Of a stretch of DNA of 64,000 nt, positions 35,691-47,785 are shown piece by piece. The DNA is taken from assembly GCA_029204225.1 (NCBI GenBank), contig CM055098.1, positions 19,809,303 to 19,873,302 of the forward strand. The letters run 5' to 3'. Made by a program: the position numbers and the translations under genes. The DNA is from Diphasiastrum complanatum. Lineage: Eukaryota; Streptophyta; Lycopodiopsida; Lycopodiales; Lycopodiaceae. Each line of letters starts with the position of its first letter. The first letter of the stretch is position 1. A model generated the notes under the pieces. That model did no database searches. It was given only the letters and a program-made list of their open reading frames with translations, and had not been told where the DNA came from.

Positions 35691-37317
35691 CCTTTTGACT
35701 AGTTGAAGCCCTTTGAGATCAACCTCTTGATCTTCCACTTGACCATCAAAGCCAATACTAAGTCCTCTTTTCTAGATCCATTAATTTTTGGAAAATAATG
35801 AAAACATCCATCTACTTGTGTAGCATCATCTACACAAGAAGATTCACCAAAATATGTGAGAAATACAAAATGAGTCACTTCCACTTGCTTACCATTCTCA
35901 TCATATGTGAGCCTTGAAGGTGTTTGACTTTGCCTTAGATCAATCCACATCACCATCAATAATGCTTGAAGATACTTTTGGAATGTTCCCCTAATAAAAA
36001 ATGACATCTCTACCAATAATCACCTTATTAGTAGTAGGAATGTGCTTTACTCACCTCACTATATCCAACAAATATACCTTTCCTTATAGATGAATCCTCC
36101 TTGGTCCTATCATCAAGAGCTATGCTGACATAGCATGTGCATCCAAAAGTTCTAAGAAAGTTGACACTCGCCCTCCTCTTGAATAGCATCTCAAAAGGTG
36201 TCCTTCTCCAAAATAGCACTCGACCAACTATTGCACAAGAAATAAGCACAAAACAAAGCTTGATCCCAAAATGGCTTATCCAGGTTAGCACATAATCTCA
36301 TGGCTTTGGCACTTTCACATAAAGTCCTATTCTTCCTCTTGGGCACTCCATTTTGTTGTGGGGTCCTTGGTGTTGTATACTCCCTCTTGATCCCATGCTC
36401 ATCACAAAAGGCCTTGAGCTTGTTAGATATGTACTCACCACCATTGTCACCTCTCAAGCACTTGATCTTTGTGGAAAATTGGTTCTCCCTTGCATTCTTG
36501 AACTTGACAAAGACATCATACACTTCATCCTTGCTCTTTAGTAGATAGATCCAACAAAATAAATTCTTGGTAATAGCTGGAATGAACATTCCTATTTGTA
36601 GAGAGAGAAATAGGAATTGTGCCAATCCCTTTGATTGCACACTCACTATCATTGGCTGTGTAGATCACCCTCTTGTCATCTCCATATGCCAACAAAGAAT
36701 TGAAGTACTCTTTGTGAAAAGTCATGTGTGAACTTGCTCCACTATCAATCCACCTAGATCTCCATCATTAGCAAGCATACATGAAGACATCACAAAAGCA
36801 TTATCATTTGCATTTTGAACATCCAAACCATCCTCATCAAGAGTAAGATTACTTTGCTTGTCTCCTTGATATCTCTTCTTCTTGTAGCACTCACTTACAA
36901 AGTGTCCTTTAATGCCACAATAGAAGCACTTGAGCTTTGACCTATCTTTCTTTTTGCCATTTGAAGAAGCCTCCCCTTGATCTTTCCCTTTAGACCACTT
37001 ACTTTTGCTTTTGCTCTTGAATTCTCCCTTGATGAACATAGCCTCCTTTCCAACTTGAGATGTTAATGAAGATCCACCTCTTGCTTGAAGCCCATATTTT
37101 TCATTGATCAAGATCTCTTGAAGATCCATCAAACTTGGCAAAGCTCTTTGAATAGCAAGACTTTGTACAATGTTAGCATGAGCATCCAACAATCCATTAA
37201 GAATAACTTGAAAAAGCTCTCCTTCCTTAATGCTCTCATCAATGCAAGCTAACTCATCATTCGAAGCTTTTACTCTCAAAACAAAAGTATTTGGACTCTT
37301 TTCACTCTTTTGCAAAA
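35691..37317 (-). pseudogene. Copia element E: gag, protease start, integrase
   Basis: On the minus strand Gag lies at 37315-36722 (LDAHANIVQSLAIQRALPSL) with the zinc knuckle CFYCGIKGHFVSEC. The protease site WIDSGASSHMTFH is at about 36760-36710 across a frameshift. Part of the pre-integrase region is missing. The integrase core is at 36540-36190 (CLRGDNGGEYISNKL, TPQQNGVPKRKNRT) and its tail at 36290-35990 (VNFLRTFGCTCYVS, KVIIGRDVIFY). The sequence after about 35990 is weakly recognisable linker. Reverse transcriptase, RNase H and LTRs are missing. Confidence 0.85.
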
Positions 37318-37969
37318 ATAGGAAGTTAATGAATCTAGATTAGCTATGAGACCTAGAGATGGAGAAAATAGAAATTCAACACTAAGAATAATAAAAACAA
37401 TTAATTTAAGGATTGATCTACCGTTATTTAGATCATCTGTTTAGTTGCTTGCCTTGGCCCGCATCCATGCCTATTGCGCTGTCGTGCGAGAGGGTTTCTT
37501 GGGGTGAGCTTGTACTAGATGGTTCACCCTCGAGCACATCCAACTGCTCAAATGTGAAGGTTGTATCAAATTGAAAGGAGCTGGAGCTGATGCTTGTTTG
37601 CTTGTTGGTGCAGATGGGGCCACTTGGGATGTTGTCAATGGCCCTAGACTTGTAGTGGCTGGATGTGTGTGTTCTAGAATTTGTGATGCCAAATCCTCAA
37701 CCAACTAACTGTGTTGATGATTGGATCGACGTAATGTTTCTGCTTGACCTAGAATCCCTAAAACGACCTCTCCTATGCTTGTAGCTTTTGCAAGGATCAC
37801 TTGCTCCTGATGCTCGATTTTTTTCTGTTCTGTTTCGATCCTGATTTGCAATGCTTAGGTTTGTCTTTGCAGTGATTACGTAGCCAAACATTTAAAGCAT
37901 TGAATTATCAGACAAATAATCTATCGTGAAGAATTACAGAAATGCATACATTATGAGACAAACCTAAAT
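37318..37969. other. Uncharacterised sequence
   Basis: Two short minus-strand frames occur: 37704-37471 (Pro/Ser/Thr-rich) and 37891-37697 (Arg/Ser-rich). Neither has recognisable motifs. This may be flanking DNA or a decayed element. Confidence 0.3.
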
Positions 37970-38927
37970 GCAATAAAAGATAGTATTGATTCAGTATGAA
38001 ACGAAATAGAAGTAAATGAGTACAACAAGTTTGCGGACCAAAGCCGCATACTCTAAGCTATTTCTGAGTGACTAAAATATAAGTTTGAATTAAGCACAAC
38101 TACTGATAAGCAGTAAGCGCAATAGCAATTTCTAATCAACTCTAAAGAACTGAGCTAGAATGATCAAGAGTGTTCAAGCTCGCAAGCTTGAGAGAAAGCT
38201 AACTATTCAATGTTTGATCTCTGAATTGAGATGTTGAAATATGAACAACTATTCATACTAAGCAATTAGATCGTCAAATATGGCCGCCAATTGGCTGGAG
38301 TCTGCTGGCATTCATCTAGTTCTTCTCAGAAGTTACTTGCTGATAAGCGGTGACATTTGGCTGTAAACAGTCTGTCTACATAATGAACATGATTGTCACT
38401 CTGCATAAATGAACGTAACTGTTATTAGGGAGAAAGCGAAAAGATGACTTTTGTGAGAAATGCGACAGTGTCATAAAATCTCATTTCCTGAATATTGGGT
38501 TGGCCCAACACTTTGCCAAAGTCATTTCCTTAACATATGAGGCACTTTGAAAAATGTGAAGAATGTGACACTGCATTTTTACTCGCAATTCCTGACAGGC
38601 GAAAAAAATAAAAAAAACGTGACACTGCATTTTTACTCAGAATTCCTGACATGCGAAAAAAGCGACACTGTATTTTTATTCGAAATTTTTGACAGTGTCA
38701 CTTTAAGAGAAAATTGACTGTAGCAAAAAGATGATAGTGTCAGGTTTTGTAGTGAGAGCAAATTCCTGACACTGTTGTCAAACTCCGTGTATTTCTGTAG
38801 ATTGTGTAAAAACACTTGTAATTCTGCAAATTGTGTAAAACACGGGAGAATCCGCAGAACTGGATAAACAGTTGGATGAATATTAAAAACCAATTAGTCG
38901 ATTAGTAGGAAGGAGAATAATCCAACA
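37970..38927 (-). repeat. Probable 3' LTR of Copia element F
   Basis: On the minus strand the LTR would start TGTTGGATTATT at 38927, immediately after a purine-rich AAAGGGAC and the RNase H end. The far end is not defined by a second copy and is approximate. It contains the tandem block at 38567-38700. Confidence 0.55.
38567..38700. repeat. Short tandem repeats in the element F LTR
   Basis: Units beginning GACACTGCATTTTTACTC start at 38567, 38621 and 38663 (spacings 54 and 42), each followed by a variant of AATTCCTGACA. Such arrays in U3 often act as promoter or enhancer repeats; that role is inference. Confidence 0.75.
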
Positions 38928-39277
38928 GTCCCTTTTAATCTGAATCCATGAATGCCTTGACCTTTAAACTTAGTTCTACACAGAACTTTCTGTGTGCATC
39001 CAAGCTTAATGCTTTGGTAAAAATTATTTGCTGTCATGTCTTGCATTTGACAGTACTGCAATCTGACCTCTTTGTCGAGAACTTTGCTTCTGACATAGTG
39101 ATACTTCAATTCAATGTGCTTACTCCTAGAATGATATCTAGGGTTGGCTGATAAGGCAATGGCACTTTGATTATTACAAAATAATAATGTCGAAGCATAT
39201 TGATTCAGACTGATATCTAAAAGTAAGTTTCTCAACCAAATCATTTTCTTTGTAGCTTCCAATGTGCAAAATATCAA
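38928..39277 (-). pseudogene. Copia element F: RNase H C-terminal fragment
   Basis: The minus-strand frame reads ATKKMIWLRNLL, LLFCNNQSAIALSANPRYH and RSKHIELKYHYVR, the conserved end of Copia RNase H. The usual DN of DNQSAI is CN here. Everything upstream (reverse transcriptase, integrase, gag) is absent; similarity stops sharply near 39277. Confidence 0.85.
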
Positions 39278-40047
39278 AGGGGCGAATCATGATGTCATTT
39301 TCACGTGCATGAAGAGCCTGTTTAGTGATTTTCTAAGAATGGATCCCCAACAAAAATTGGCTAAGAGTCTTGGTTTGACAGACTGTTGATAGAGCATAAT
39401 ATGAGGAGTCTAATGTGAAGAGGGTGATTCAACATCTCAAAAAGACAAGCCTGTAGGAGGGTTTAAGTGATTTTTATTATTTTTGGCCTACAGGGTTGGG
39501 ATTTAGGGTTCCTGGATCCCCTTACTCAATTTGGACTCATCAAGATGTGTTCTATTCATGGTCAAACAGGAGAACCAAGATAGTGAAAATTGGGAGAGAT
39601 ATTGAGGTTTTTGTCTCCTATAGTGACTTTTGTTGTTGCACTTGATTGAATAGTGAAGGATTTGGAACTATTCAGATCATTGGAAAATGGAATTTCCTTC
39701 ACTAGCACTGATTTCAAAGGTTCTTGATGAGGATTCACTTCTCTTTGTCCAGCTTTGTTGATTCACTTTGTTGCACAATACTATGTTTGGTACTTTTCAG
39801 TTTCTTTTACCTGTAATCTGTACTAACTCTGTGAACAACTTGGACTATTCTCTCTTTGTCAGTTTATGGAAAGAAAAGAATATAACTTGTCACTGTATAT
39901 TTTACCCTCTGAAACAAAAAAAAATAACAAAAATACTAATCATGAAAATAGACACATAAAAAGATAAAACAATATACAAGTCAAGTGAAAAAGGAGCCAA
40001 AGAAAGAAAAACAAAAAAATCCAAAATAAAGAAAGGTGGAGAAAATG
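39278..40047. other. Spacer without recognised genes
   Basis: No long open frame or repeat was recognised. An A-rich tract at 39900-40040 precedes the gypsy fragment. Confidence 0.4.
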
Positions 40048-41390
40048 TTATGTAGCAGGTGGGAAGTGATAGTAACACCTTAAACACCTACCATTTACCG
40101 ATGTCGGTAATGGTGTCTCTTCCAAGGTGGCAAGTTGCACATCACCATTTTCATAAACCTCTGTTACCTTGTAAGGCCCTAAGCCTGAAAATTTGATTTT
40201 GTCTTTCATGACCTTGCTCTGACACATTAGAGCTAAGTCACCTTTATGCAAGTCCCTTTGCTTTAGGACATTGTCATCTAGAGTGAATATTGAGCACCAC
40301 GGGAGGAGCTCTTCTTTGCAAGGTTCTACGGGTGGTTCCAATGGGAGCAAAGATATATCGACCATGTTTATTCTGATTTCAATCTCATCATCAAGGGTGA
40401 CAGGTTTCCGGTTTGTGGCTTTTGGTTCTTGATTGGCTTCTCGGAGTAGGGAGATGGATCCTTCTATGGAGCTCATAAAATCGACTGTAGCCAAGGTGTG
40501 AATCCAATTGATGATATCAATATCAGAATCTTGATGAATCCCTAATAGCTTACTATGCTTCTTTTGGCCTCGGTCGATTGCGTGGTCAATGGTGGATGAA
40601 GTTGTCTCCTCTAACAGGCTCGCAGGCTTGATTGTCCAGGTATTTGGATCAACTCTCACATATCGATCTCAGATCTCAAATGTGATTCAGTCTGTACCCC
40701 AGTCATGGTGTACTTTGGCTAACTTAAGCCAGGGTCTTCCTAACAGAAGTCGGTAAGATGAGGCTGTCTTCGGAAGATCTAAAATAGTGAAGTTAATGAC
40801 AAAGCAAAGATCTGTGACCTTCACATGTACATTCTCCACAATTTCCATGGGTTTGACGTAGCTTTGATCAACAAGTTTTATCGAAAAACCTGCGGGCTTT
40901 AAGGAACTTAGTTCTCACTCTTGGTATATGTGTGAAGATATGATGTTTACACCTGAACCCCCATCAATAATAGCAACTACCAAGGGAAGGTTCTTGTGCT
41001 GATTAGGTAGGGTAACATTGCTTTGCTCATTTTTCCAAGTGGCACCAATGGCCATTATGAACTGGTCATCATCACTTTCCTAGGTGTATTTTTATCTTCT
41101 AACCGGGTGGTTAACACTTGGCATAGGGGTTTTGAATTCTTCAAAACATCACCTAAGGGCAGGGTGACATGACTAGACAATAAAGTAGTTAAGGCTTTGG
41201 TCCCACTCCCTTATGGTTCTAGGGAGACAAAAGGTTTTTCATCGAACTCAGATTGGATAAGTCCTTCCTGGTTATGCGTGAGGTAGGTGCATTCAAAGCT
41301 TGATTGGAAGGCTCGGCTGGCTCCATAGGTTCTATTGGCCAATTGAGGTCACCAATAGGAGGCTTCGCTTGCTCTTGTTGGATCCACTCT
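40048..41390 (-). pseudogene. Ty3/gypsy fragment: protease joined to integrase C-terminus
   Basis: On the minus strand 41390-41050 is a Pro-rich gag-protease linker. 40985-40660 is a retropepsin with VVAIIDGGSGVN as the active site and LLGRPWLKLAKVHHDWG after it. 40659-40048 is an open frame of 203 residues that starts just after the protease and ends in an integrase C-terminal domain (KGDLALMCQSKVMKDK, FSGLGPYKVTEVYENG). Reverse transcriptase, RNase H and the integrase core are missing between them. Stops at about 40915 and 40670 break the protease frame. Confidence 0.85.
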
Positions 41391-41401
41391 CACCTTGATG
41401 T

Positions 41402-44255
41402 AACAATCTTTTTTTTTTTGCAAGTTGTATTATGATATTCTTCTCCTACAAAACCAAGTGATTGGTCCATGAATAAGTCTTCTTCCAATTCTATGTGTAG
41501 GAAAGCAGTCTTCTCATTCACAATATGGATTTTCAGATCATGAGCCACTGCATACGCGAATAACAAGCGAATTGATGTGTGTTTGACTACCGATGAAAAA
41601 GTATCAGTGTAGTCGATCCCATACTTCTGTGAAAATCCTTTAGCAACCAACCTTGTTTTGTATCTTATGTTTTCTCCATCAGGACCTGTTTTGATCTTGT
41701 AGATCAACTTGCATTTGACTGGTTTTCTACCATCAGGTACAGGTGCAAGTGTCCATACATTGTTCTTATACATGGATGACATTTCGTCCTCCATTGCTTG
41801 AATCCATCGATCTTTATATGGTCCATCAACAGCTTCCTCGAATATTTGAGGTTCGTCTGAGAAACCACAATATTTGATGGCTGATTTTGTTAAAACTGTA
41901 TCCTGACCATACCTTTTTGGTGGTTTTCTTGTCTGTCAGATCTTCTCAAAGTTGGTTTCGAGTTTGATTCTATAGTTTTGGATACGACATTTTCTATTGG
42001 AATTCGAACTGGTGATTCGAGTCTGTCAGGTACTCGATCTTGACCTCCCTTTGAATCTCTTAATTCTCGTTCATCTTCTGCTTGTTTTACTTCTATTGTC
42101 ATTGGTAGCTCATAATTGTTTTTGAGAATTTCATCGCCGACTAGATCACTGTCTGCTATGTATTTTGACTCATTGAATTTACATCTCGAACAACTTTTAT
42201 TCTGCCAGTTTCGGGTACATAGAAACGATAATATGACGAATGTAAGTCGAATTCTACCAAAAAACCTTGTTCTGTCTTTTCATCAAGTTTCTTTCTCAAC
42301 TCGTCTAGTATGTGGATGTAAACTGCGCATCCAAATGCCCGAACATGTGCTAGATTTGTCTTCGACTTCCACCATATCTCATGATGATTCGGTATTCGAG
42401 ATTTCAGAATACGATTATGAAGATAATTCGATGTAGCCACTACTTTTGCCCACAACTCTTTTGGTGCCTTCGCATGAGCCATCATACACCTGGCAGTTTC
42501 CATAAGTGTACGATTTCTTCGTTCAGCTATTCCATTTTGCTGAGGTGTGTATGATGTAGCTTTGTATGAATAATACCTCGATCAGTATAGTAAGCTTTGA
42601 ACTCGTTGGAAATATACTCACCTCCACGATCTGTGGGAATCTGCTTCAACTTATTACTTGTCTATTTCTCAGCCCAATTTGTATACTCAACGAATTTCTC
42701 GAAAGCTTCAGGTTTAGTACAAATAAAGTATACTACAACAAACTTGCTGAAGTCATCAATAAACGTAATGAAGTACTTTGCATCACCCAATGACAATACT
42801 CCGAATGGTCCACAGATATCTGAATGCACAATTTCAAGTATCTTAGGTGCTTTATAAACATCCTTACTAAAAGGTGTTCTAGTCATCTTGCCTTTAAGAC
42901 AAGATTTGCAGGTAGTTCGAATATCTTTACTGTTGATTTCGACTCCTTCTATCCTCTAACTTTTGTTGGCTTGGTACAAGGCTTCCATGTTCATGTGACA
43001 TAGAATCATGTGCCACAGAATATCTATCAATTTTCGAGTTTGATTGGCTTGTTCGATTCGAGTTCGAATGTTCAAGTGATACAAATTTCCTTCTCTATTG
43101 TCTTTAGCAACTAGGTTATCAGAATCTTCCTCGAACAATTTACAAGAGTTCTTTGTAAAGCTTACTGACATGCCTGTATCGACTATCTTAGCTACGGATA
43201 GAAGATCTTTGTCAAGAGTAGGGACATAGAAAACTTCCTCCAATTTCTTGTCACCCTGATTTGTGTGCATAATACACCAGTTCCATCAACCACGTGCTTA
43301 GAACCGTCTCCAAGTATAATGGGTCTCGAATAATTCTTCTTCTTGTACTCAGATAAAATTTGTTTCAAGGAAACAAAATGTGATGTGGCTCCCAAATCAA
43401 GTACTCTTTTCGAATTGAATTTGTTGAACGACATAGATCAACACTAACATATGCTACTGAGTTCCTTGTCATCTTGTCTTCTGCTGCTTTGGAGCATTCT
43501 GCTTTGTCTTTGACATAGTTTGAATCTGAAGGTTTGCTTTTGGATCTGTTGCAAATCTTCTTATCACCAGAATTTTTCTGTTGTTTTTCTAGATTGTTGA
43601 TCATTTGTCTTAGACTCATTCTTTTTAGATGACTCCCTCTTAAACTTAGACTTCTTAGAAGATTTATTCTTCTGAGTAAATAGAGCATTTTCGGAATCAT
43701 CACTGTCGTCATAGCGTTCACGAGCTTCTACTTCCTCTTTGACTTCGTCTATTGCCTTTTAAAGTGTCATTGTCGCATCTTTCGCCAATAAGGTTCGAGT
43801 TGTGTGGAATGACCTGGGTAGTGCTCGAAGAAAATAACTAAGCTATTTTTCCTTTGAGATTGCATTTTCTGCACCAGAATTCTGCAAGCAAATAACCAGA
43901 TCCTTTATCTCTCATACGAATGTGTTCAGGTCTTTGTCGTCCCCCTATAGGTAAGTTAATTGGTCTTCCAAGAATATGATTTGATTATGAGATCGAGTCT
44001 CATTCTTGGTTTGCAAATCTTCCCATAAATCTTTTGCATTCAAAATTGATGTAAGAGCAAGCATTATATTGTCATGCACTGAATTGCTATAGCTTTGTCA
44101 TTTCTTAAACTCCATTTTCGAAGTTCTTTGCCAAGAGTAGTTATTGGCTTCTGCTCTATTGGTTCTACCCATTGCCAAAGACCTTCGCCCTTCAGTATGA
44201 GTGAAGTCTTTAATTTCCATATCAAATAGTTTGAACCTTCTGGATCCAAGATCAT
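41402..44255 (-). pseudogene. Copia element G: gag to first third of reverse transcriptase
   Basis: On the minus strand Gag starts near 44255 (DPEGSNYLIWKLKTSLILKG) and continues in broken frames to about 43450. Protease is at 43410-43180 with VLDLGATSHF, where the usual Ser of D-S-G is Leu. The HHCC region is near 43010-42900 (ILWHMILCHMNMEAL). The integrase core is at 42886-42500 (IVHSDICGPFG, FIDDFSKFVVVYF) and its tail at 42503-42156 (ETARCMMAHAKAPKELW). Reverse transcriptase begins at 41794 ([27 protein letters not shown]-like) and ends after TTCKKKK beside a run of 11 A at 41402-41412. RNase H and the 3' LTR are absent. Confidence 0.87.
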
Positions 44256-44418
44256 AGGGATCTTAATCTGAATATTGTTGATCGATGATATCTTCTATTT
44301 TTTGAATATGCTCCAGATAGCGGCTTGCTGATGATTGCATAAAGAATATTGAGAGAGATGAGGGGATACCACTGTATCGACTCTACATGTTCTGATACCA
44401 TTGTATCAGCTCTAATTT

Positions 44419-44430
44419 GCTCTGATACCA
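44419..44430 (-). promoter_or_regulatory. Primer binding site of Copia element G
   Basis: The minus strand reads TGGTATCAGAGC, a perfect match to the tRNA-Met complement, one base inside the LTR end CA. Two weaker partial copies lie nearby (44388-44396 and 44401-44408). Confidence 0.85.
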
Positions 44431-44431
44431 C

Positions 44432-44903
44432 TGTAGGAAAAATAGTAATTATTCTTCCACAGAGAACACAATGAAAGTTTGAATAAATCAAACTAATATC
44501 AGTGTCTTCAATCAGGTCTGTTTCTGATCTATGTACTAATAGAACAGTTTTGTCTTGATTGAATATAGCGTGCAAAATTAATATGCGGAATTAAGAGACA
44601 ACTTAAGACAATTTTAGACAAACAAAAACTATTGATCAAAAACGAATTTTTATAAATCTGAATTTGAATCACTAATATACATCTCTTGTTGTCTTATCTC
44701 GCTGTTGTGTCTATGATTGAATGAGTCTGAGAGTCTCTTCAGTTTGAGAGTGTGTGTTATAACGAGTAGTGCTCATGTATTTATATTGCTATAGGACAGG
44801 TCTTTTGACCTTTTACATTAGAGGAGTTCCAAGCACCAAAAGGGCTGTTTGTCAAGATGCTTTTATTGAGTATTCAATTATTCAATGTACATGTGGCCCA
44901 ACA
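44432..44903 (-). repeat. 5' LTR of Copia element G
   Basis: On the minus strand it begins TGTTGGGCCACATG and ends CCTACA beside the primer binding site; it is 472 bases long. A TATAAATA box lies at 44778-44785 (minus strand) in the expected promoter position. The outer end is inferred from the TGTTGG start because no second copy is present. Confidence 0.7.
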
Positions 44904-45233
44904 AAGTTTTTACATCTGTGAAAGAACGTAATGTTGTTTGTCAGTCTGAAAAAATTTGGAGTTTTTCGGTAATATTTTGAACATTTTGAAACTCCCGCTG
45001 GACAAGGTCTGGAGTTGTGATTTGACAATACTTGCGGCCCGCAAGACTCCTAACTGCCCGACTCTTAAAACTTATGGTTAGTAGTAGTATATTCTAAGCA
45101 AAGCATAGTTAAACAAAATTATATATTCTAAAGAGGGCCAACCTAAAAGAAGTTACAAAACATCATCTACAACAACATTAGCCATTAAACTACAGACGAG
45201 TAGAACAACAATAGTTTCTAGAAATTTTTGATA
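44904..45233. other. Spacer between LTR and foldback element
   Basis: No gene or repeat was recognised. Confidence 0.4.
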
Positions 45234-46024
45234 TTTTTATAGAATCATAATCAAGATGTGATCATTCCAATGTATTCTACACAAAGAGTAGATCATTTTT
45301 GCTTTTTGCCTCATCTCCATCCGAGTTCAAATAAGAAAGTTATGGCTGATCAAAGATTTTGATGATGTGGCATATCGCCACATCGCGAGAATAAACCAGT
45401 TTTCTTTATGAGAATGCAGATTTTCGCATGGTGGAGACATTCCAATGGATTTTACATGAAGAGTAGATCATTTCTGCTTTTTACTTCATCTCGATCCGAG
45501 TTCAAATAAGAAAGTTATGGCTAATCAAAGATTTTGATGCTGTGGCATATCGCCATGACGCGAGAATAGACAAGTTTTTTTACCATAATGCAGATCCTCG
45601 CGTTGTGAAGATATTCCACATTATCAAATGCCACATCATCAAATAATATAAATGCCACATCATCAAATGCTTATCTGGTACTATAAATCTTTGATCTACC
45701 ATTACTTTCTTATCTGAACTCTGATAGAGATGAGGTCAAAAGCAATATTGATCTACTCTTTGCATAGAATATGATGATGTGGCATATCGCCATGACGCGA
45801 GAATGGACAAGTTTTTCTTACCAGAATGTAGATCCTCGCATGGTGGAGATATTCCACATAATCAAGTGTCGCGTCATCAAAAGCTTATCTTGTACTATAA
45901 ATCTTTGATCTACCATAATTTTCTTATCTGCACTCTGATAGAGATGAGGCCAAAAGCAAAATTGATCTACTCTTTGCATAGAATATGATGGAATGTTCGT
46001 ATCTTGATTATGATTCTATAAAAA
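45234..46024. mobile_element. Foldback/MITE-like element with long inverted ends and internal repeats
   Basis: The left end TTTTTATAGAATCATAATCA (45234-45253) is repeated inverted at 46005-46024. Complementarity continues inward with mismatches through the CAAAGAGTAGATCA and GCCTCATCTC blocks for at least 120 bases. Inside, a unit containing GATGTGGCATATCGCCA occurs three times (near 45365, 45540 and 45777). No transposase frame is present. A target-site duplication could not be identified. Confidence 0.8.
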
Positions 46025-46211
46025 TTAAGAGCTTGCATTTTCATTTCATAATTGACCTCTTTTTAATTTGCATTTTCAAATTTGAAAAAACATAAAAGCA
46101 AAATTCAGACCCAACTTCAAGTTCTCCCTTATTTTAATAGTTTAAGGGAAGAGGATTTGAACCTCTACAAGGTTAAGCCTTGTCTTCCAAACCCTTAATC
46201 CTACACAACTA
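46025..46211. other. Short spacer with tRNA-like sequence
   Basis: The minus strand at 46145-46195 contains an anticodon-like stem-loop and a GGTTCAAATCC T-arm-like segment, but it lacks a D arm and variable loop, so no tRNA is called. Confidence 0.3.
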
Positions 46212-47190
46212 GTTGCTTTGGGTGGTGATTTTCAACAAATACTCCATGTGGTACGACATGGCAGTCGAGCACAAATTGTGAGTGCATCACTTAAGTGTGC
46301 ATTTTTTTGGAAACATATTGAGGTCCACAAATTGTCAACGTACAGGCGTGTAATGGATGTGGAAGGTGTCAATAGTAATGAACAGCCGAGGTTAGTCGAT
46401 TACGTGCTACGCATTGGGGATGGCCGTGAGCGCACGTTTATAAATCGTGATACCGATATGATTTGTCTACTCGAGGGTATGTGACTTGAGACACATGATG
46501 TAGAAGAATTGATCTCATTAACTTTTCTTAATATTGCAGAACATTACAAGGATGTTGATTTGAGGAGCCGTGCAATATTGACAACGTTGAATGATGATGT
46601 TAATGAGATCAATAGGAGAGTTATAGAACGATTTCCTGGTAATGCATGCACCAATAGTGTGGTTGAATGTGGGGATTCTGAAGTGTACCCAGTGGAGTTT
46701 TTGAATAGCTTGCAACCAAGTGGATGTTTTCCACATAAGTTGGTTTTGAGAGTAGTAATGATAATAATTTTGGTGTGATCAATTGCATCACACAAGAGAC
46801 TTTGTAATGGCGCAAGATTGATTATACATACATTGGGTAGACAATTTATACAGGCGGAGATAGTGACCGACAAAAATATAGGTGATAGATTCCTCATTCC
46901 ACGGATTCCTATAGTGCCAAGCAATTCAGATTTGCCATTTGAATTGTAGAGAGTTTAGTTCCATAATAGACCCGCATTCGCCATGACAATAAAGAAGGCA
47001 CAGAAGCAGACAATGGATATGATTGTATTTGTCATGACCCGTGTTTAGTCATGGTCATTTGTATGTTGCACTATCTAGAGTGCAAGATGCAACAAGTGTG
47101 CAAGTAAAGATTAGAGATATTGACGATCGATTTACGAATGCGTATTCGAAAGTGTTATGGTACTTTGACGGAGCTTATGATTCGTGAGGA
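46212..47190 (+). pseudogene. Helitron Rep/helicase remnant (C-terminal PIF1-like helicase)
   Basis: The frame starts VALGGDFQQILHVVRHGSR, the GGDFRQ-x-LPV helicase motif. It continues with ERTFINRDTDMI, then after a stop HYKDVDLRSRAILTTLNDDVNEINRR and YPVEFLNSLQPSGCFPHKL. After further shifts there is an IPRIPIVPSNSDLPF match, an AFAMTIKKAQKQT match, and FSHG-x-LYVALSRVQD, the last conserved helicase motif. All are in the order of plant Helitron helicases. The Rep HUH nuclease part and the element ends are absent. A stop at 46482-46484 and frameshifts after 46778 make it non-functional. Confidence 0.85.
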
Positions 47191-47194
47191 TCAA

Positions 47195-47785
47195 TATATA
47201 TATATATCAGTTATGTTGTTGTTATGATTGGTAGTTTGTTGAGAACATCAGTTTGACTGACATTGTTCATGTTGTTGCAGATGGTAAATATTGTGGTAAA
47301 TCACAAAACATTTGTGCATGATTTGATGGAGATATTTTGTTTCAACACTGAGGTGTATATCTGCAGTGTTGTGTGGCTGATTAGGAGGTGGACAGATTTT
47401 ATATACATCCAGCAAAAGTGTGGATATATTTTTCACAAAAAAATGGTTATTTCTAGATGTAAAGATGTATATTTGCCACGACCCATGTTTATTCATGGTC
47501 ATTAGCTTATGATTTATGAGAATCATTATATATATCAATTATGTTGTTATAATTGGTAATTTGTTGAGAACATCAGTTTGACTGACATTGTTTGTGTTTG
47601 TTGCAAATGGTAAATATTGTAGTAAATCACAAAACATTTGTGCGTGATTTGATGGAGATGTTTTGTTTTGACACTAAGGTGTATATTTGCAGTGTTGTCT
47701 GGCTGATTAGGAGGTGGACGGATTTTATATACATCCAGCAAAGCGTGAATTTTTTTTTCACAAAAAAACGATTATTTCTAGATGT
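47195..47785. repeat. Tandem duplication downstream of the Helitron remnant
   Basis: About 270-290 bases are present twice: ATGGTAAATATTGT occurs at 47281 and 47607 (offset 326), and GGCTGATTAGGAGGTGGAC follows in both. A TATATATA run and ATTTGTTGAGAACATCAGTTTGACTGACATTG also occur in both copies. No coding function was seen. Confidence 0.85.

Noticed and set aside
44388-44410. Additional tRNA-Met complement-like sites near the element G primer site
   Set aside because: Only 44419-44430 is a perfect match and sits next to an LTR end; the others are partial matches.
45779-45988. 69-codon frame in the foldback element
   Set aside because: It lies wholly inside repeat units, with no homologous frame in the sister units.
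46145-46195. tRNA-like sequence on the minus strand
   Set aside because: A T-arm-like GGTTCAAATCC and an anticodon-like stem-loop are present, but there is no D arm, no variable loop and no proper acceptor pairing, so it is not a tRNA gene as far as I can see.
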